20,214 nucleotides of DNA from Reticulitermes lucifugus (taxonomy: Eukaryota > Arthropoda > Insecta > Blattodea > Rhinotermitidae). Both the position numbers and the translations under genes were made by a program. The notes beneath the pieces were generated by a model. It worked only from the letters and a program-made list of their open reading frames with translations, was not told the DNA's origin and searched no databases. Positions 1 through 9,260 of the stretch are shown in pieces (position 1 is the stretch's first letter; every line of letters starts with the position of its first letter). The stretch spans positions 54,998-75,211 of the forward strand of contig JAKCWW010001111.1 of the NCBI GenBank assembly GCA_026260175.1, read 5' to 3'.

Positions 1-83
1 TTATCATGAAATAATATATTTATTTTTTTTAATTTTACGTACCCCCTAAGATGTCTTCACGTACCCCAGGTTGAATACCACTG
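1..83 (-). mobile_element. hAT-like DNA transposon terminus, continues off the left edge
   Basis: Read on the minus strand, the segment starts at position 83 with CAGTGGTATTCAACCTGGGG, which resembles the common hAT terminal inverted repeat starting CAGTGGTTCTCAACC. It is followed by an AT-rich stretch that runs off the window. Only one end is visible, so neither the partner repeat nor the expected 8-bp target duplication can be checked. No transposase is seen, so it may be non-autonomous. Confidence 0.5.
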
Positions 84-620
84 GGTTACATGATTTGTGG
101 GTTACATATACCTGACTTGGATATATAGCGAGCACGGATGACAAGTAATGATGAAAAGGGGGTACTGATTTCAAATGCAGTAGTGTGTAGCATGTTTATG
201 GTTGTATAAAAATTAAATTAACTTAAATAAACACTAAAGACAACGTGTGTATACAATTAATATTGTTTCTACCAGTGCAATAGTATTTTATCCCTTATGA
301 GTGCATGGGAAACAAAAATTGTGGATACAGAATTCACACCTTTAAGTGATACTGTGCAACTGTCTTTACGGCTATGAAACCTAGTACAATGAGAAATGTC
401 CGAACTGTACAAATGCTAGTGTCATGATATTCAAGTTAATTGGTGATGTGTTGGGGGAACTCATTTCAGGCTTCTGATTTTTGCACAGTTGGCTGCATTG
501 GGACGCATATTGTATCAGTGAATGGGGTCGTAGGAAGGTTGTTTCCGCCATATTTGTGTTCAAATTTTAAAAGTAGTTAAAATTTGTTCAGTAATATATG
601 TGTTTTCAGCCTTATAGCAT
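84..620. other. Intergenic stretch upstream of the first + strand gene
   Basis: AT-rich sequence with no convincing exon. The short open frame on the minus strand at 381-563 shows no domain, no splice signals and no recognisable composition. Nothing else was identified here. Confidence 0.4.
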
Positions 621-625
621 TCAGT
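621..625 (+). promoter_or_regulatory. Possible arthropod initiator (TCAGT)
   Basis: TCAGT, the arthropod initiator core, lies 38 bases before the ATG at 663, in a stretch richer in CpG than its surroundings (about 500-720). No TATA box stands at the expected distance. An alternative reading is that TTTTCAG at 603-609 is a 3' splice site and the true start lies further upstream. Confidence 0.25.
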
Positions 626-662
626 AGTCGTGAGATTAGTGGTTAGGGTGCTGAATCTTACA

Positions 663-738
663 ATGAGTGATTCGCCATCTTCTAAACAGAGACGTGTTAC
701 GCGAGAATACTATGCGTCTGAGCTGTCTCCGAATGTCG
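663..738 (+). CDS. First coding exon of an unrecognised + strand gene
   Basis: ATG at 663 opens 25 codons of a basic, Ser-rich N-terminus (MSDSPSSKQRRVTREYYASE, then LSPNV) and leaves one base (G) before a GTAAGG donor at 739. Local CpG content is higher than in the flanks, as expected near a first exon. The phase-1 donor matches the acceptor proposed at 3003. No signal peptide and no known domain. I propose that it joins 3004-3132 and 4418-4563 into a protein of about 116 residues. The start is the first ATG after a plausible initiator. The family is not recognised; the exon call rests on codon-like composition and splice signals. Confidence 0.5.
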
Positions 739-796
739 GTAAGGTTAAGTTTGAAACATGCTTTCTATTCTAAGTCATTTTTCACAAGCACATATA

Positions 797-1068
797 CTAG
801 GGTGGTAATAATTCTATGCCTTTACTATAACGCCACAACAGTCGCATAATTTGATTCCTATTTCCACAATTAGGGCGGCCTAAATAATTCACAACACCAT
901 TTGATGATAATCGTGTGTGGGGTAAACGTTCCGAATTGGCATGCAAAATACTTAAGACATGTATGTCAGTAACACTTAAGCCTGCGTGCCCTAATGTTAG
1001 AATGCTGCAGTTCCCAAATCTTGTTTGTATAAAAAAGTTAGGTAAAAAAAAAAAACAAACCACCCTAG
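797..1068. mobile_element. MITE-like element with CTAGGGTGGT terminal inverted repeats
   Basis: CTAGGGTGGT at 797-806 is repeated exactly in inverted orientation as ACCACCCTAG at 1059-1068. Read as TA plus GGGTGGT, both ends are flanked by the TA dinucleotide that Tc1/mariner insertions duplicate. The interior of about 250 bp has no credible coding frame; the overlapping frames on both strands (797-1078, 915-1124) look fortuitous. A run of 12 A lies just inside the right end. The element is 58 bases downstream of the first-exon donor and directly abuts a SINE fragment on its right. Confidence 0.55.
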
Positions 1069-1069
1069 A

Positions 1070-1235
1070 ACAGGCCATGAAGGTCCAGAGGTGGAGTAGA
1101 GGTATAGACCTACTCTTTCTTTAACTTCGGATCTAGATGGGGGTGGGTAATCGATGCCACGTCCCAACTTTTACCCCGGGAAAGACCCACTGTACAGGAT
1201 GGTTGGTTGGGCCCCAGGGCCAGCCTTGTTTACAA
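1070..1235 (-). mobile_element. SINE family A, 5'-truncated copy (copy 1)
   Basis: On the minus strand this matches the body of the SINE seen better at 15471-15758 and 15975-16262. It includes the GGTAAAAGT/CCCGGGG core, the segment around ATCTAGATGGGGGTGGGTAA on the plus strand, and a conserved GCCATGAAGG end. The tRNA-like head is missing, so the copy is truncated. It sits in the first intron of the + strand gene. Confidence 0.6.
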
Positions 1236-2586
1236 AGCTAACAAGAAATTTGTAAATAACCAGGAGAGTTTACTGTGGGATCACAAGCTGCACTTGTGTT
1301 GTATGGGAGAGTAACCTGTGCATTCCAATCACAAAACTGTTTTTAATTTTCAGAGGGGATAAGTGAGCCCTTAATATTATACTTGATAACTATTATAAAC
1401 AGTGCTCACTCTTGCACCCTGCTTTGTTCTCACGCTTCAGTCCTATCATGCCTTGTGATAAGATAGTGTATCTCAGTCCTCTTCAGAGATGCAGAAAAGC
1501 TACCATTTACAAAAATCCTCTCTGTGGGGTGTGTAAGAGGGAGTATTTACCTCCAGAAGTGTATGTTTCATGCTGAATCCTCATACTCAAAGCAGCAGCA
1601 ACAAGAATTCCTCTTTTTCCCCATTGGAGTACAATATTCTTTGATATCTGACATATTTACTGGCATTTCACAGTTTACTTGAAATTTGTGTAATGAATGA
1701 ATAATAGCATCTAGTAATTTTAGATTTATTTCTTAACTTTTGTATCTTGATTTGTAATCTGGTTTCTTTCGTTACCATTGCCACACAGAGCTATTACCTG
1801 AGGTGTGGTGGCCAGTAGCTATAGTTCACCCCACTATAAAGAATGCCGAGGCGGCAATTCCGTACATAACTGTATTCTCTATTTAAGGGAGTTCTGCAAG
1901 GTAAACACCCTCACTTGCATTTCAGTAATTTAGTTGTGACAACTCAAAGCTCCTCTTGAAGATATTTTGGTATAATGAAAACTTTGGTCTATGGCTGAGC
2001 CTTCAAGGTAAGTGAGCTGTGTCGAATTTATATTTGTTTTCGGTTAATACTTACTGGAAAGGAGCATTTTCGGTATACTAACATTTTGGTGACCTAATTT
2101 GAAATTCTAAATTTATTTAGTAATGCGGTAGAACAATTTGTTCAAGGAGAAAAGGGCGAGCAGTTAATTTAACTTTGATGTGGCAATTTTAATTTGTAAA
2201 TTTGTAAACTAATATTTGTAAATTTCTTTTTTAAATATTATAGATTATTTTACTTCAAAATTTAAAGTAACTGTACCACTTCCTGTACGTTTGTAAATCC
2301 CTTACTCCAACAACAGGGGGTCATATGACCAAGAGCAAAGTGCAGGCTGACATTCGCCTACTGCTAGTAAAGGACTTGACACGCAGGATAAACTAGAGGA
2401 ATATTTAAATGGAGCAGTTACCAATTTCTGCTTGGGTAATATAAATCGGTTGGTGGCAGCTATCATAGTAGAGTGGATCCAGTGAGTGCCTTCTCGGACA
2501 CTACTGATAGAACCTCCTTTAAGATACTACATTACTACATTAGTAACACACTAATGACTATCACAAAATAATCCTGTGCATATTTC
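1236..2586. other. Intron 1 of the proposed + strand gene, no firm exon
   Basis: Two short frames were examined. One follows the acceptor-like CAACAACAG near 2315 and stays open for about 25 codons before TAG. The other, AATGCGGTAGAACAATTTG from about 2121, stays open for 17 codons before TAA. A strong GTAAGT donor occurs near 2007, but the sequence before it does not stay open from its nearest acceptor. No RNA gene or clear transposon was seen. Confidence 0.35.
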
Positions 2587-2867
2587 TTAGTATACAGTCC
2601 ACAAGTCCTTATTTTCTAATGAGCACAGCAGTTCCATCATACATGAACATTTTCCAATATGATCAGTTGTGCTGTTATTGCAGCAGCAGATGATTTGTTC
2701 CAGTACTTTATGGAGTGTATGGCAGAACATAGGTACTGTCTCAGCCTGTTCCATTTTTATAGAAAATGTGTCACAAAAACTGCAATATGGATCCGTATGC
2801 AGTGGGTAGGGCATTGATGATAGAGCTGTTTGGTCAAGTTCAGTAAGCATATCCTTGGTATGCTTTT
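2587..2867 (-). CDS. Candidate last exon of an unrecognised minus-strand gene
   Basis: After an acceptor (CCATTATTACAG, minus strand, ending at 2868) a frame of 92 codons runs to a stop at 2587-2589, entering in phase 1. The peptide begins KHTKDMLTELDQ, is rich in Cys, Met and Leu, and includes the stretches LHKVLEQIICCCNN and CMMELLCSLENKDLW. This looks like a helical, protein-like composition rather than noise. No family is recognised. It lies inside the first intron of the + strand gene on the opposite strand, so it would be the end of a nested or overlapping gene whose upstream exons I could not find. It could also be a decayed gene fragment. Confidence 0.35.
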
Positions 2868-3003
2868 CTGTAATAATGGTTTGCTAAACAGATGAAGTTT
2901 TAGTAGAGCTTTGCTGCAGGTAGTATGATTATGTTTTAAGGTATCTGAGACTACATAATGTAAAATGTAATGTAAAATGCTGTTACCCATGTGGTGCAAT
3001 CAG

Positions 3004-3132
3004 GTAGTTTCGAGGCTGAATTTATTTCTCAACAACAACAAGACTTACATTCTGATCATTGTTTTCCCCTTCAAAGTACAGATCACAATTCAACACAAAC
3101 TACAGAAAAAATCTGTGATATCTGTGGATCAG
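3004..3132 (+). CDS. Second exon of the unrecognised + strand gene (proposed)
   Basis: The acceptor GCAATCAG at 3003 opens a frame that accepts the phase-1 join from 738. The exon encodes 42 whole codons of acidic and Gln-rich sequence (SFEAEFISQQQQDLHSD) and ends with ICDICGS, a CxxC pair. It leaves one base before a weak GTCATG donor at 3133. The frame stays open past the donor to 3218, but there it becomes hydrophobic and low in coding character. Both phases agree with the neighbouring exons, which is the main support. The weak donor and an unremarkable polypyrimidine tract keep confidence moderate. Confidence 0.4.
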
Positions 3133-3499
3133 GTCATGTGCTTTTGTCCTATGTTTACATTAAAATTTTGCTCTTTTTTATTTTTCATCCAAGTTGCATG
3201 GTTCTTGTAATTTTGTGAATCTTAATGTGTTTTGGTCATGCAGAATGTGTTCTGGGCTGAGTGAGTTGGCATTACTGCAATAGTTTGTTTGCATTTAGTA
3301 GTCCTGTCCTGAAGCAGTTGCAGACTTGTTTCGTGCTATAATTAACTAACACTATTGTATGAAATCCTTTGTAAGGTGCTTTGATATCATAATACGCTGA
3401 CTGCCCATGATTTGGAAAATTCCCTGATCCAGCACCAGCCATGTCCAGAGGGAGCTGGATTAGGGAGGTGCAACCTGTAGTCTCCTTGGGGCTTTATAT

Positions 3500-4080
3500 G
3501 TCTGGTCCAGTGATCATTGCACCCATATGGAGCATTTCATGAAGTGCATTGTTTGGAACTCAGCCAGTGCACCCTGTCGTTTTGCTTGAATCACAGTGAT
3601 ATTAAACCTCCTTCCCTTTCATGCCACTTTGAGTTTTTGTGGGGGGAAAAACATGTGGTGGTGCTAAATCTGGTGGGCAGGGAGGGTGTGGAAGGTCCTG
3701 TTGTGTGGTGACATGATTTTACTTCTGCTCATTAGCAGGCAGGGCTCAAATTAGGCAGCAGTCGGACTTACATGCAGATAGTCTCAAAATGCTCTGATCT
3801 GACCAAAATGAAGTTCCCAAAAAGTTAGCAACTTCATAGATACTGATTATTCTGTTTTTGAGGACTACTTCCTTCATTTGATCCACACTTTCACCTGTTT
3901 TCAACATCACTGGACATCCTGAGTGTCGTCATCTTCAGCAGAGATTACACTACTTTTGAACTTGGAAAACCACACTTTCCAAAAGCTACTATCAACATTT
4001 TGAAAGTTTCTTTAGCATTTTTCCCAGTTTCAAGCAAAATTTGATGTAGGCAGTGTTCTTTCAACTCTGCCATTTTCTAG
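3500..4080 (-). pseudogene. Internally deleted mariner transposase relic
   Basis: On the minus strand a mariner N-terminus starts with MAELKEH at 4073 and continues with ETFKMLIVAFGKCGF and EDDDTQDVQ. These match the helix-turn-helix half of mariner transposases (the region that binds the terminal repeats). At about 3715 it changes abruptly to the C-terminal catalytic segment LPHPPCPPDLAPPHVF, equivalent to the LPHPPYSPDLAPCDF block, and on to about 3510. The part carrying the first catalytic Asp residues is missing, and stops and frameshifts are scattered through the rest. It cannot encode an active enzyme. Terminal repeats were not identified with confidence. It lies in intron 2 of the proposed + strand gene. 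Confidence 0.7.
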
Positions 4081-4417
4081 GTATGCCAAGACCAAAAACG
4101 GAACAACACACATTTATACTTAACAAGACATTACTCAGCAATCACGTGTAATACAGCCTTATTCCACCTAGAAGTAGAACTTCATGCAGGCAGCAGTAGT
4201 GTCATCTCATGTTCAATCTAGGAACTATTTGATTGCACAATGTATCCACTAAACTACACAGCATCATATTCCAGAAAACCATAATTGTGGGGACCATAAA
4301 TTATAAACATACTTGAAAGTATTTGTGGATTATAATTTACACTTACTTTTTGTGTCATATTAAGTAACTTTTTTAAGGTTTCAATTCTGTGATGATTTAT
4401 TATTTTAATTCTTCCAG

Positions 4418-4563
4418 AAAAACTAAATATAAACTTGTCAAAGTTGGCTGAACTGCATGCAAGTTTACTTTCAAACAATTTGAATGTTGTGAAGTATATT
4501 AAGCAGCTTCAGTGTCATCTTGCAGATGTGAAATATGAGACAAAGAGCAGCAGTGAACAGTGA
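4418..4563 (+). CDS. Last coding exon of the unrecognised + strand gene
   Basis: A strong acceptor (TTATTTTAATTCTTCCAG, ending 4417) opens 47 codons to TGA at 4561-4563, entered in phase 1. The peptide is a predicted amphipathic helix with regularly spaced Leu/Ile/Val (LSKLAELHASLLSNNLNVV, then YIKQLQCHLADV) followed by a polar Ser/Lys tail, so a short coiled coil that mediates protein-protein contact is likely. This is the best supported of the three exons. A second donor-like sequence (ATTATAG then GTATGTG) begins just after the stop, so a 3'UTR intron is possible. The family is not recognised. Confidence 0.55.
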
Positions 4564-4764
4564 ATTATAGGTATGTGTAAACTGTTACTTCACTTTACTT
4601 TGTGTTTTATTTATGGTTTACTTAATGATGTTATCTGTATCTCAAACTACATATCCTCAAACTGCAAGATGGGTAATGAATGAAGAATTGAAAGGGACAT
4701 GGAAGGAATGGGCCATGGTCTGATTTGAGGTACAATCTCAGCATCTGCCTACATGAACTACATA

Positions 4765-4820
4765 AACACATACATGCATGCATGCATACATACATATACA
4801 CACACACACACACGCACATA
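4765..4820. repeat. Mixed ACAY / (CA)n microsatellite
   Basis: ACAT/GCAT units (about 4768-4797) pass into an uninterrupted CA tract (about 4797-4813) and then CGCACATAC. It directly adjoins the 5' end of the retroelement remnant that follows. Confidence 0.85.
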
Positions 4821-5862
4821 CAAGGAACAGAAATACCCAATTGAAGTATATACTGATGGAGGCAAGTCAGATAAAGGAGTTGTTGTGGTGTAGTAATATT
4901 CAGAAATGGCGAAATCATAAAGAAATTAAAACATAAATTGCATAATAGGTGTTCAAACAACCAGGCAGAACAACTAGCAATACAAAAGGCATTGGAGGAA
5001 ATTCATCAATTAACACAAATAGAAAATAAATTAGCAGCAATATACACAGATAGTCAGATAATGATTGATTCACTAAAAATGCACGGAACCATAAATATCT
5101 TATTGAAAATATAAGATCACAGCTAAGAATACTAGAGAAGGAAAATTGGACGATACACTTCAGATGGGTCAAGGGCCATGCAGGAATCTATGGAAATGAA
5201 ATAGCCGACAGTTTGGCAAAGGAAGCAGCACAAAAAGAAAACACAATAATGTATTCAAAAGTCCCGAGGAATATAATAAAAAGCGAAATACAAAAAACAA
5301 ACATAGAAATGTGGCAAAGAGAATGGGATACATCAATAAAAGGACAAGAAACCAAAAACTTCTTTCCAAACATCATCGATAGACTGAAAAGGAAAATCCC
5401 AGTAACACCTAACTTCACAACTATGGTGACCGGACATGGCAAACTCAAGAGCTACTTTTACAGATTGCATATAATAGAGGATCCAGGATGCACATGCAAC
5501 CAGGGCGATCAGACAGTGGAACATTTACTGATGCATTGTACAAAACTGGATCAGCAACGTAACGTCTTAAGAACAAGCATCATTAAAAAGGGTGGAATTT
5601 GGCCACCACAAAAACATGAGTTTATAAGTAAACATCTAAAAGAATTTTGTAAATTTGTAAATAGTATAGACTTTGAAAATATTGGACAATAACAACTCAA
5701 GTATTAATCACATTTTTCTCAGTATCGTAAGCCATCAACTATAGTGTGAACTTTGTAAAACATTGATGTATTATGTACAACACTTATGTAAATCTGAATG
5801 TCGATAGCATGTAATATTACTAGTGTAATGGGGCATGCTGTAATAAATTAATAAAAAAAAAT
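4821..5862 (+). mobile_element. 5'-truncated non-LTR retrotransposon with RNase H domain
   Basis: The remnant begins inside the RNase H domain. The acidic site residues are visible in order: Asp of YTDGG (4856), Glu of NNQAEQ (4968), Asp of YTDSQ (5049), with His of KGHAG (5177) and Asp of IADSLAK (5207). This domain removes RNA from RNA/DNA hybrids during target-primed reverse transcription. After it comes a zinc-knuckle-like tail, CTCNQGDQTVEHLL..C. The frame is broken near 4892 and again near 5080, then open from 5213 to the stop at 5690-5692. A 3'UTR ends in AATAAA-like and A-rich sequence at 5843-5862. The RNase H type fits R1/LOA/Jockey-like elements. Confidence 0.8.
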
Positions 5863-5863
5863 A

Positions 5864-5881
5864 TGCACCCACACACACACT
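5864..5881. repeat. (AC)n microsatellite at the 3' flank of the retroelement
   Basis: CACCCACACACACACAC follows the A-rich tail directly and mirrors the CA repeat at the 5' junction, consistent with insertion into a microsatellite or a target duplication. Confidence 0.75.
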
Positions 5882-5989
5882 TCCTTACATATGTACATTT
5901 CATGGATTCGTGTGTCACAAAGACAATAGGATGTGAAACAAGTCATAAATACACGAACATATACAATTTTTACAGCGCAAAATACTATA

Positions 5990-7010
5990 AACATTTTACA
6001 AAACAGTATCATAGATCATCTCTACACATAAAAATGCATCTACTGAGTGTGTATTTAAGTATTTTCTTAAGGCTAATTTAAATTTTGCCTTTTCAGTCTT
6101 AAGGATTGTCAGACTATGTGGTAAGCTGTTGAAAATTTTGATGCCAGCATAAAATGTGCTGTTTTGAAAACAAAATAGGTTGGCATTTGGTATATGAAGA
6201 TGGTGCTTATGCCTTGTCTTGATATTGTGTATAGATGAATTTGTTTGAAAATTTTCTTGATTATTGACAGTGAAGTTCATTAATGAAAATATATGTTGGC
6301 ATGGAACAAGTGAAATCTCCAACTGTTTAAATAGACTTCTACATGAAGATCTGGGTTTTACACCAGTCATAATTCTGACAGTTTTCTTTTGTAAAGTGGA
6401 AATCCTCTTACTGTTGGAAGAGTTACCCCAGAAAATTATTCCATATTTTATAATGGAATGAAAGTATGCACAGTAAATTTATTTGAGAGTGTTAATGTTA
6501 CTGATATGGACCATCGACCTAACAGCATAACATGCTCCACTTAGGAATCATTTGTTCAGTATGGTTCTTCCAATTTAGGTGGTTATCAATTTTTAAACCA
6601 AGAAACTTTGTATTTACCGTTTTCTTCTATATACTTTTCTTTAAAACCAATATGTAGTGTAGAATGTGATAAATTGTTTGTTATAAATTTCATTACATTT
6701 GTTTTATCTAGATTTAGAACCAACATATTAGCAGCAAACCATTTAATCATAAGAGAGAGAACTAAATTTGACACTGAACAGAAATCTTCAAAATTTCTGC
6801 TTGAAATTATGACACTAGTGTCATCAGCAAATAATATTGGTTTGGATGTAGAATTTATTCTCAGGGGGAGGTCGTTTATACATATTATGAACAATAGAGG
6901 CCCTAGAATTGATCCTTTGGGAACTCCCAAGTTTCAATGTACCCCAGTCAGAGAAAACATTCTGAGTTGTATTAGGACATCAGGATAGTGTTTAGCTGTC
7001 TCATAAATAC
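5990..7010 (-). mobile_element. Non-LTR (Jockey-like) retrotransposon fragment, reverse transcriptase
   Basis: The minus strand encodes reverse-transcriptase motifs: GVPKGSILGPLLF (about 6928-6890), then LFADDT, the polymerase active site with two Asp near 6820, then WFAANMLVLNLDKT. After a broken stretch (6370-6586) the thumb/C-terminal part resumes as MTGVKPRSSCRSLFKQLEIS and continues to about 5996. Fingers, endonuclease and ORF1 are absent, so the copy is 5'-truncated near 7000. Stops and frame changes make it inactive. It belongs to a different lineage from the RNase H element just upstream and is in the opposite orientation. Confidence 0.85.
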
Positions 7011-7050
7011 AAGTCAGAAGACTTGAGTTATCTTGCTTGATGAGAAACTA

Positions 7051-7901
7051 CAGTGTACTTCAATTCATGTCCCTGAGCATGGCAGGTGTCATGGAAGCAC
7101 TATAGCACAAGAAGCCTCTATTTGCGAGGTATTATGAGTCTGTTTTGCCTCCTGCAGTACAACTTACCCTGTTTCATAAAACAGTCTCTAAGTACTGGCT
7201 CCCAGGTTCTAAGCAGACCTTGCACCTTCTGAAAATATTTGTCAACACATGATGGAGCTGTAGTCTTGAAGTATTAGCAATTTCTCTTTGAATATTATCT
7301 TTCAGTGTTCCCCACGAATAATAATTCCATGGATTCAAACATGGAACTCTACAGGGCCACAGTCCATGAATTACCAGCTTTTCACTTAATACTTCTTCTA
7401 GAGCAGTCATGGACAGTTTGCTACGTGTGCTGTGGCATCCTGCATGAAGAAACTCCATTTTTTCTTCTTCTGTTAATTCTCTAAAGAAAACTGCCAGAAT
7501 AACAATGAAGGCAGCAATAGAAATTTATTGTTTTTTTACACAACATGGGCCCTATGATTTTGTGCACTCATTGCCACAGTCACTGCATACCAGATTCCAA
7601 CTTTGTCGTGCAATAGAAATTTTAAAAACTGCATGGGGATTTTTGGAACACCAATATCTGTTACTCTGTTTATATTCTCATTTAATGTAAGCCATGTCAC
7701 GTTGCAAAAGCATGGCAGATGAGCACCCTTTGTTCAATAGAATACAGTTCTCACACACAGTGACTTACTCGTACAGAGCATGACTGAGTGTCCATCTCAC
7801 GTCCCAGCACTGGTAACACTAGCACCCTGTCAGTTAAATTGCCTCTGCGTGTGGCGATCGTATTTTCCTATGCTCAGGGACATGGTTAGAGGTACTTTCT
7901 G
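7051..7901 (-). mobile_element. Mariner/Tc1-like element with both terminal repeats and TA flanks
   Basis: The left end CAGTGTACTTCAATTC (7051) and the right end, read in reverse as CAGAAAGTACCTCTAACC (from 7901), both run into the identical 15-mer CATGTCCCTGAGCAT. TA dinucleotides stand at 7049-7050 and 7902-7903, the expected target duplication. The 851-bp length is short for an autonomous element. The interior codes on the minus strand for a decayed transposase without its DNA-binding half (see 7174-7710). Confidence 0.75.
7174..7710 (-). pseudogene. Mariner/Tc1-like transposase catalytic-domain fragment
   Basis: In broken frames the minus strand shows a block like VGIWYAVTVAMSAQNHRAHV (normally VGVWCAVSA..IIGP) and then FFRELTEEEKMEFLHAGCHS. 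The latter is the degraded equivalent of the FQQDGATCHTA motif that holds the second catalytic Asp. After that come SMTALEEVLSEKLVIHGLWP, a decayed PRSPDLNPCDYYLWG block and REIANTSRLQLHHVLTNIFR. A short in-frame deletion follows the LWGTLKD segment. The helix-turn-helix half is absent. The second catalytic Asp is replaced and the element is inactive. Confidence 0.75.
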
Positions 7902-8249
7902 TATTATACAATATCAGGAATGAGGATGTTAGGATTACAAAAGCAGTATCTACAGTCCTGTTAAGATTTTATGGTCCCAAATACACTGTCACTGTCCCTT
8001 GTCACTGTCAACCTTGGAACAGCATTGGCCAAAGGTCATGTGTCTGCTAGGATGCTGTCAGTTGTAGTTCTATTTGTGAACAGTGCTCTGCTGCCACAAT
8101 TCTTTGTCCTGTTAAGACATCCTGTTATGTACTGTGTCCACTGGATGCTTGTGACTGCGACTGCATACTCCAACTTTGAAGTCAAGATGAAGACCTGGCA
8201 ACTCTTGAAAATGTCTTCCAGAGATATTAGTGCAATTCAGTAATTTAAT

Positions 8250-8750
8250 TCCTAGATTAGAAATCTAATGAAGGTGGGTGGATGCTGTACCTGGTACAGA
8301 GATACAGAGAGAGCTACAAAATGCAGCACTGCAAGATACATGCACCTGTGCAGCCAGGGCCACATGACTTGACTCGTCACTGCTTACATGTGGCAACACT
8401 GTCAGCTGCTTGCTAAGCAGCACTGCACACTGCCTGAACCTTGCACTTGAAGTATAGGTACACATTAAATCCCAGTTCTGTCTTTATTTGTGGAGAAATA
8501 TGAGTGACAGTGACAGTGTTGGCATTTTCTTTTCTTGGATTTAGTATAAGTTTAATTACAAGATAAAAGGTGGACTTCTGACACTGGAAACACATTACAG
8601 TATGACCAAAGATGGATTCCTTGTCAAACACTGGATAAACCTCTCCTGAGATGTTTTATTCACATGAGGAACTACTACAATTAAAATATAGACAATTACT
8701 AGTCCAGCATACAACCAAATTACAAAATTCAGACACACCTAGAAAGTATG
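8250..8750. other. No identifiable feature
   Basis: AT-rich non-coding sequence between two transposon relics. The minus-strand frames at 8265-8465 and 8413-8631 lack splice context and domains. No repeat family was recognised. Confidence 0.4.
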
Positions 8751-8754
8751 AAGT

Positions 8755-9260
8755 TTATTCATATCTGGGGGCTGTTTTTGATGAAGAAATAGAGACAATT
8801 AAACACAGAGCCCATTGGCATTGAGGCAGGCATGCAATTGTCACTCCAGCTGCTCAATGCCCTACATGGGCAGCTACTGGAACCACTGTACCACCACAGC
8901 CTTCATATCATCATCCAGCCTGAAAATCAGTGCCATTTAGCACTTTCCTCACGAGGCCAAACACATTGAAGGCACATGGTGAAGTTCCAGGCTATATGGG
9001 GGAGGGTCCAGCACCTTCCAGCGCATAGAGTGTAGCATGCCTTCGACAGTGTAGGCCACATGGGGATAAGCATGGTCTGCAGCATGATGAGACTTCTTGT
9101 GAGCATGCTGGAACACTTTCTCTTGATGACAGTGTGTAGGTCTGAGAGAGTTCCACAGAAGTGCTGTGCATAGATGGTAATGTCATGGTCCTTGAAACTG
9201 AAGCACTATAAGGCCCTAGGCCCTATATTCAGAATATATATGATGTCAAGGTTACAGTGG
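8755..9260 (-). pseudogene. Third mariner-like transposase relic (catalytic half)
   Basis: Across three frames the minus strand gives GTLSDLHTVIKRK, then a block equivalent to LLHDNARPHVA (seen as DHAYPHVAYTVEGMLHSMRW). A degraded PPYSPDLAPCDF block follows (seen as PPYSLELHHVP), then MKAVVVQWF and ACLNANG near the C-terminus. These are the conserved order and spacing of mariner DD(34)D transposases. Many frameshifts and stops make it an old, inactive copy. The helix-turn-helix region and terminal repeats are not recognisable. Sequence details differ from the relics at 3500-4080 and 7051-7901, so it is probably a separate mariner lineage. Confidence 0.65.

Noticed and set aside
1970..2012. 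ATG GCT GAG CCT TCA AG followed by a strong GTAAGT donor
   Set aside because: It could be a first exon, but there is no promoter signal, the preceding acceptor frame is closed, and no phase-matching partner was found.
2310..2395. Open stretch after CAACAACAG with protein-like residues
   Set aside because: It ends in TAG after about 25 codons with no donor, and its phase does not fit the neighbouring exons.
4631..5524. Several minus-strand frames of 63-109 codons
   Set aside because: They are antisense to the RNase H retroelement or translate the CA microsatellite (runs of Cys-Val and Met-Cys).
6608..6988. 126-codon + strand frame
   Set aside because: It is the antisense shadow of the reverse-transcriptase fragment (GVPKGSILGPLLF, FADDT) on the minus strand.
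7505..7690. 61-codon + strand frame
   Set aside because: It lies antisense to the mariner/Tc1-like transposase fragment inside the 7051-7901 element.
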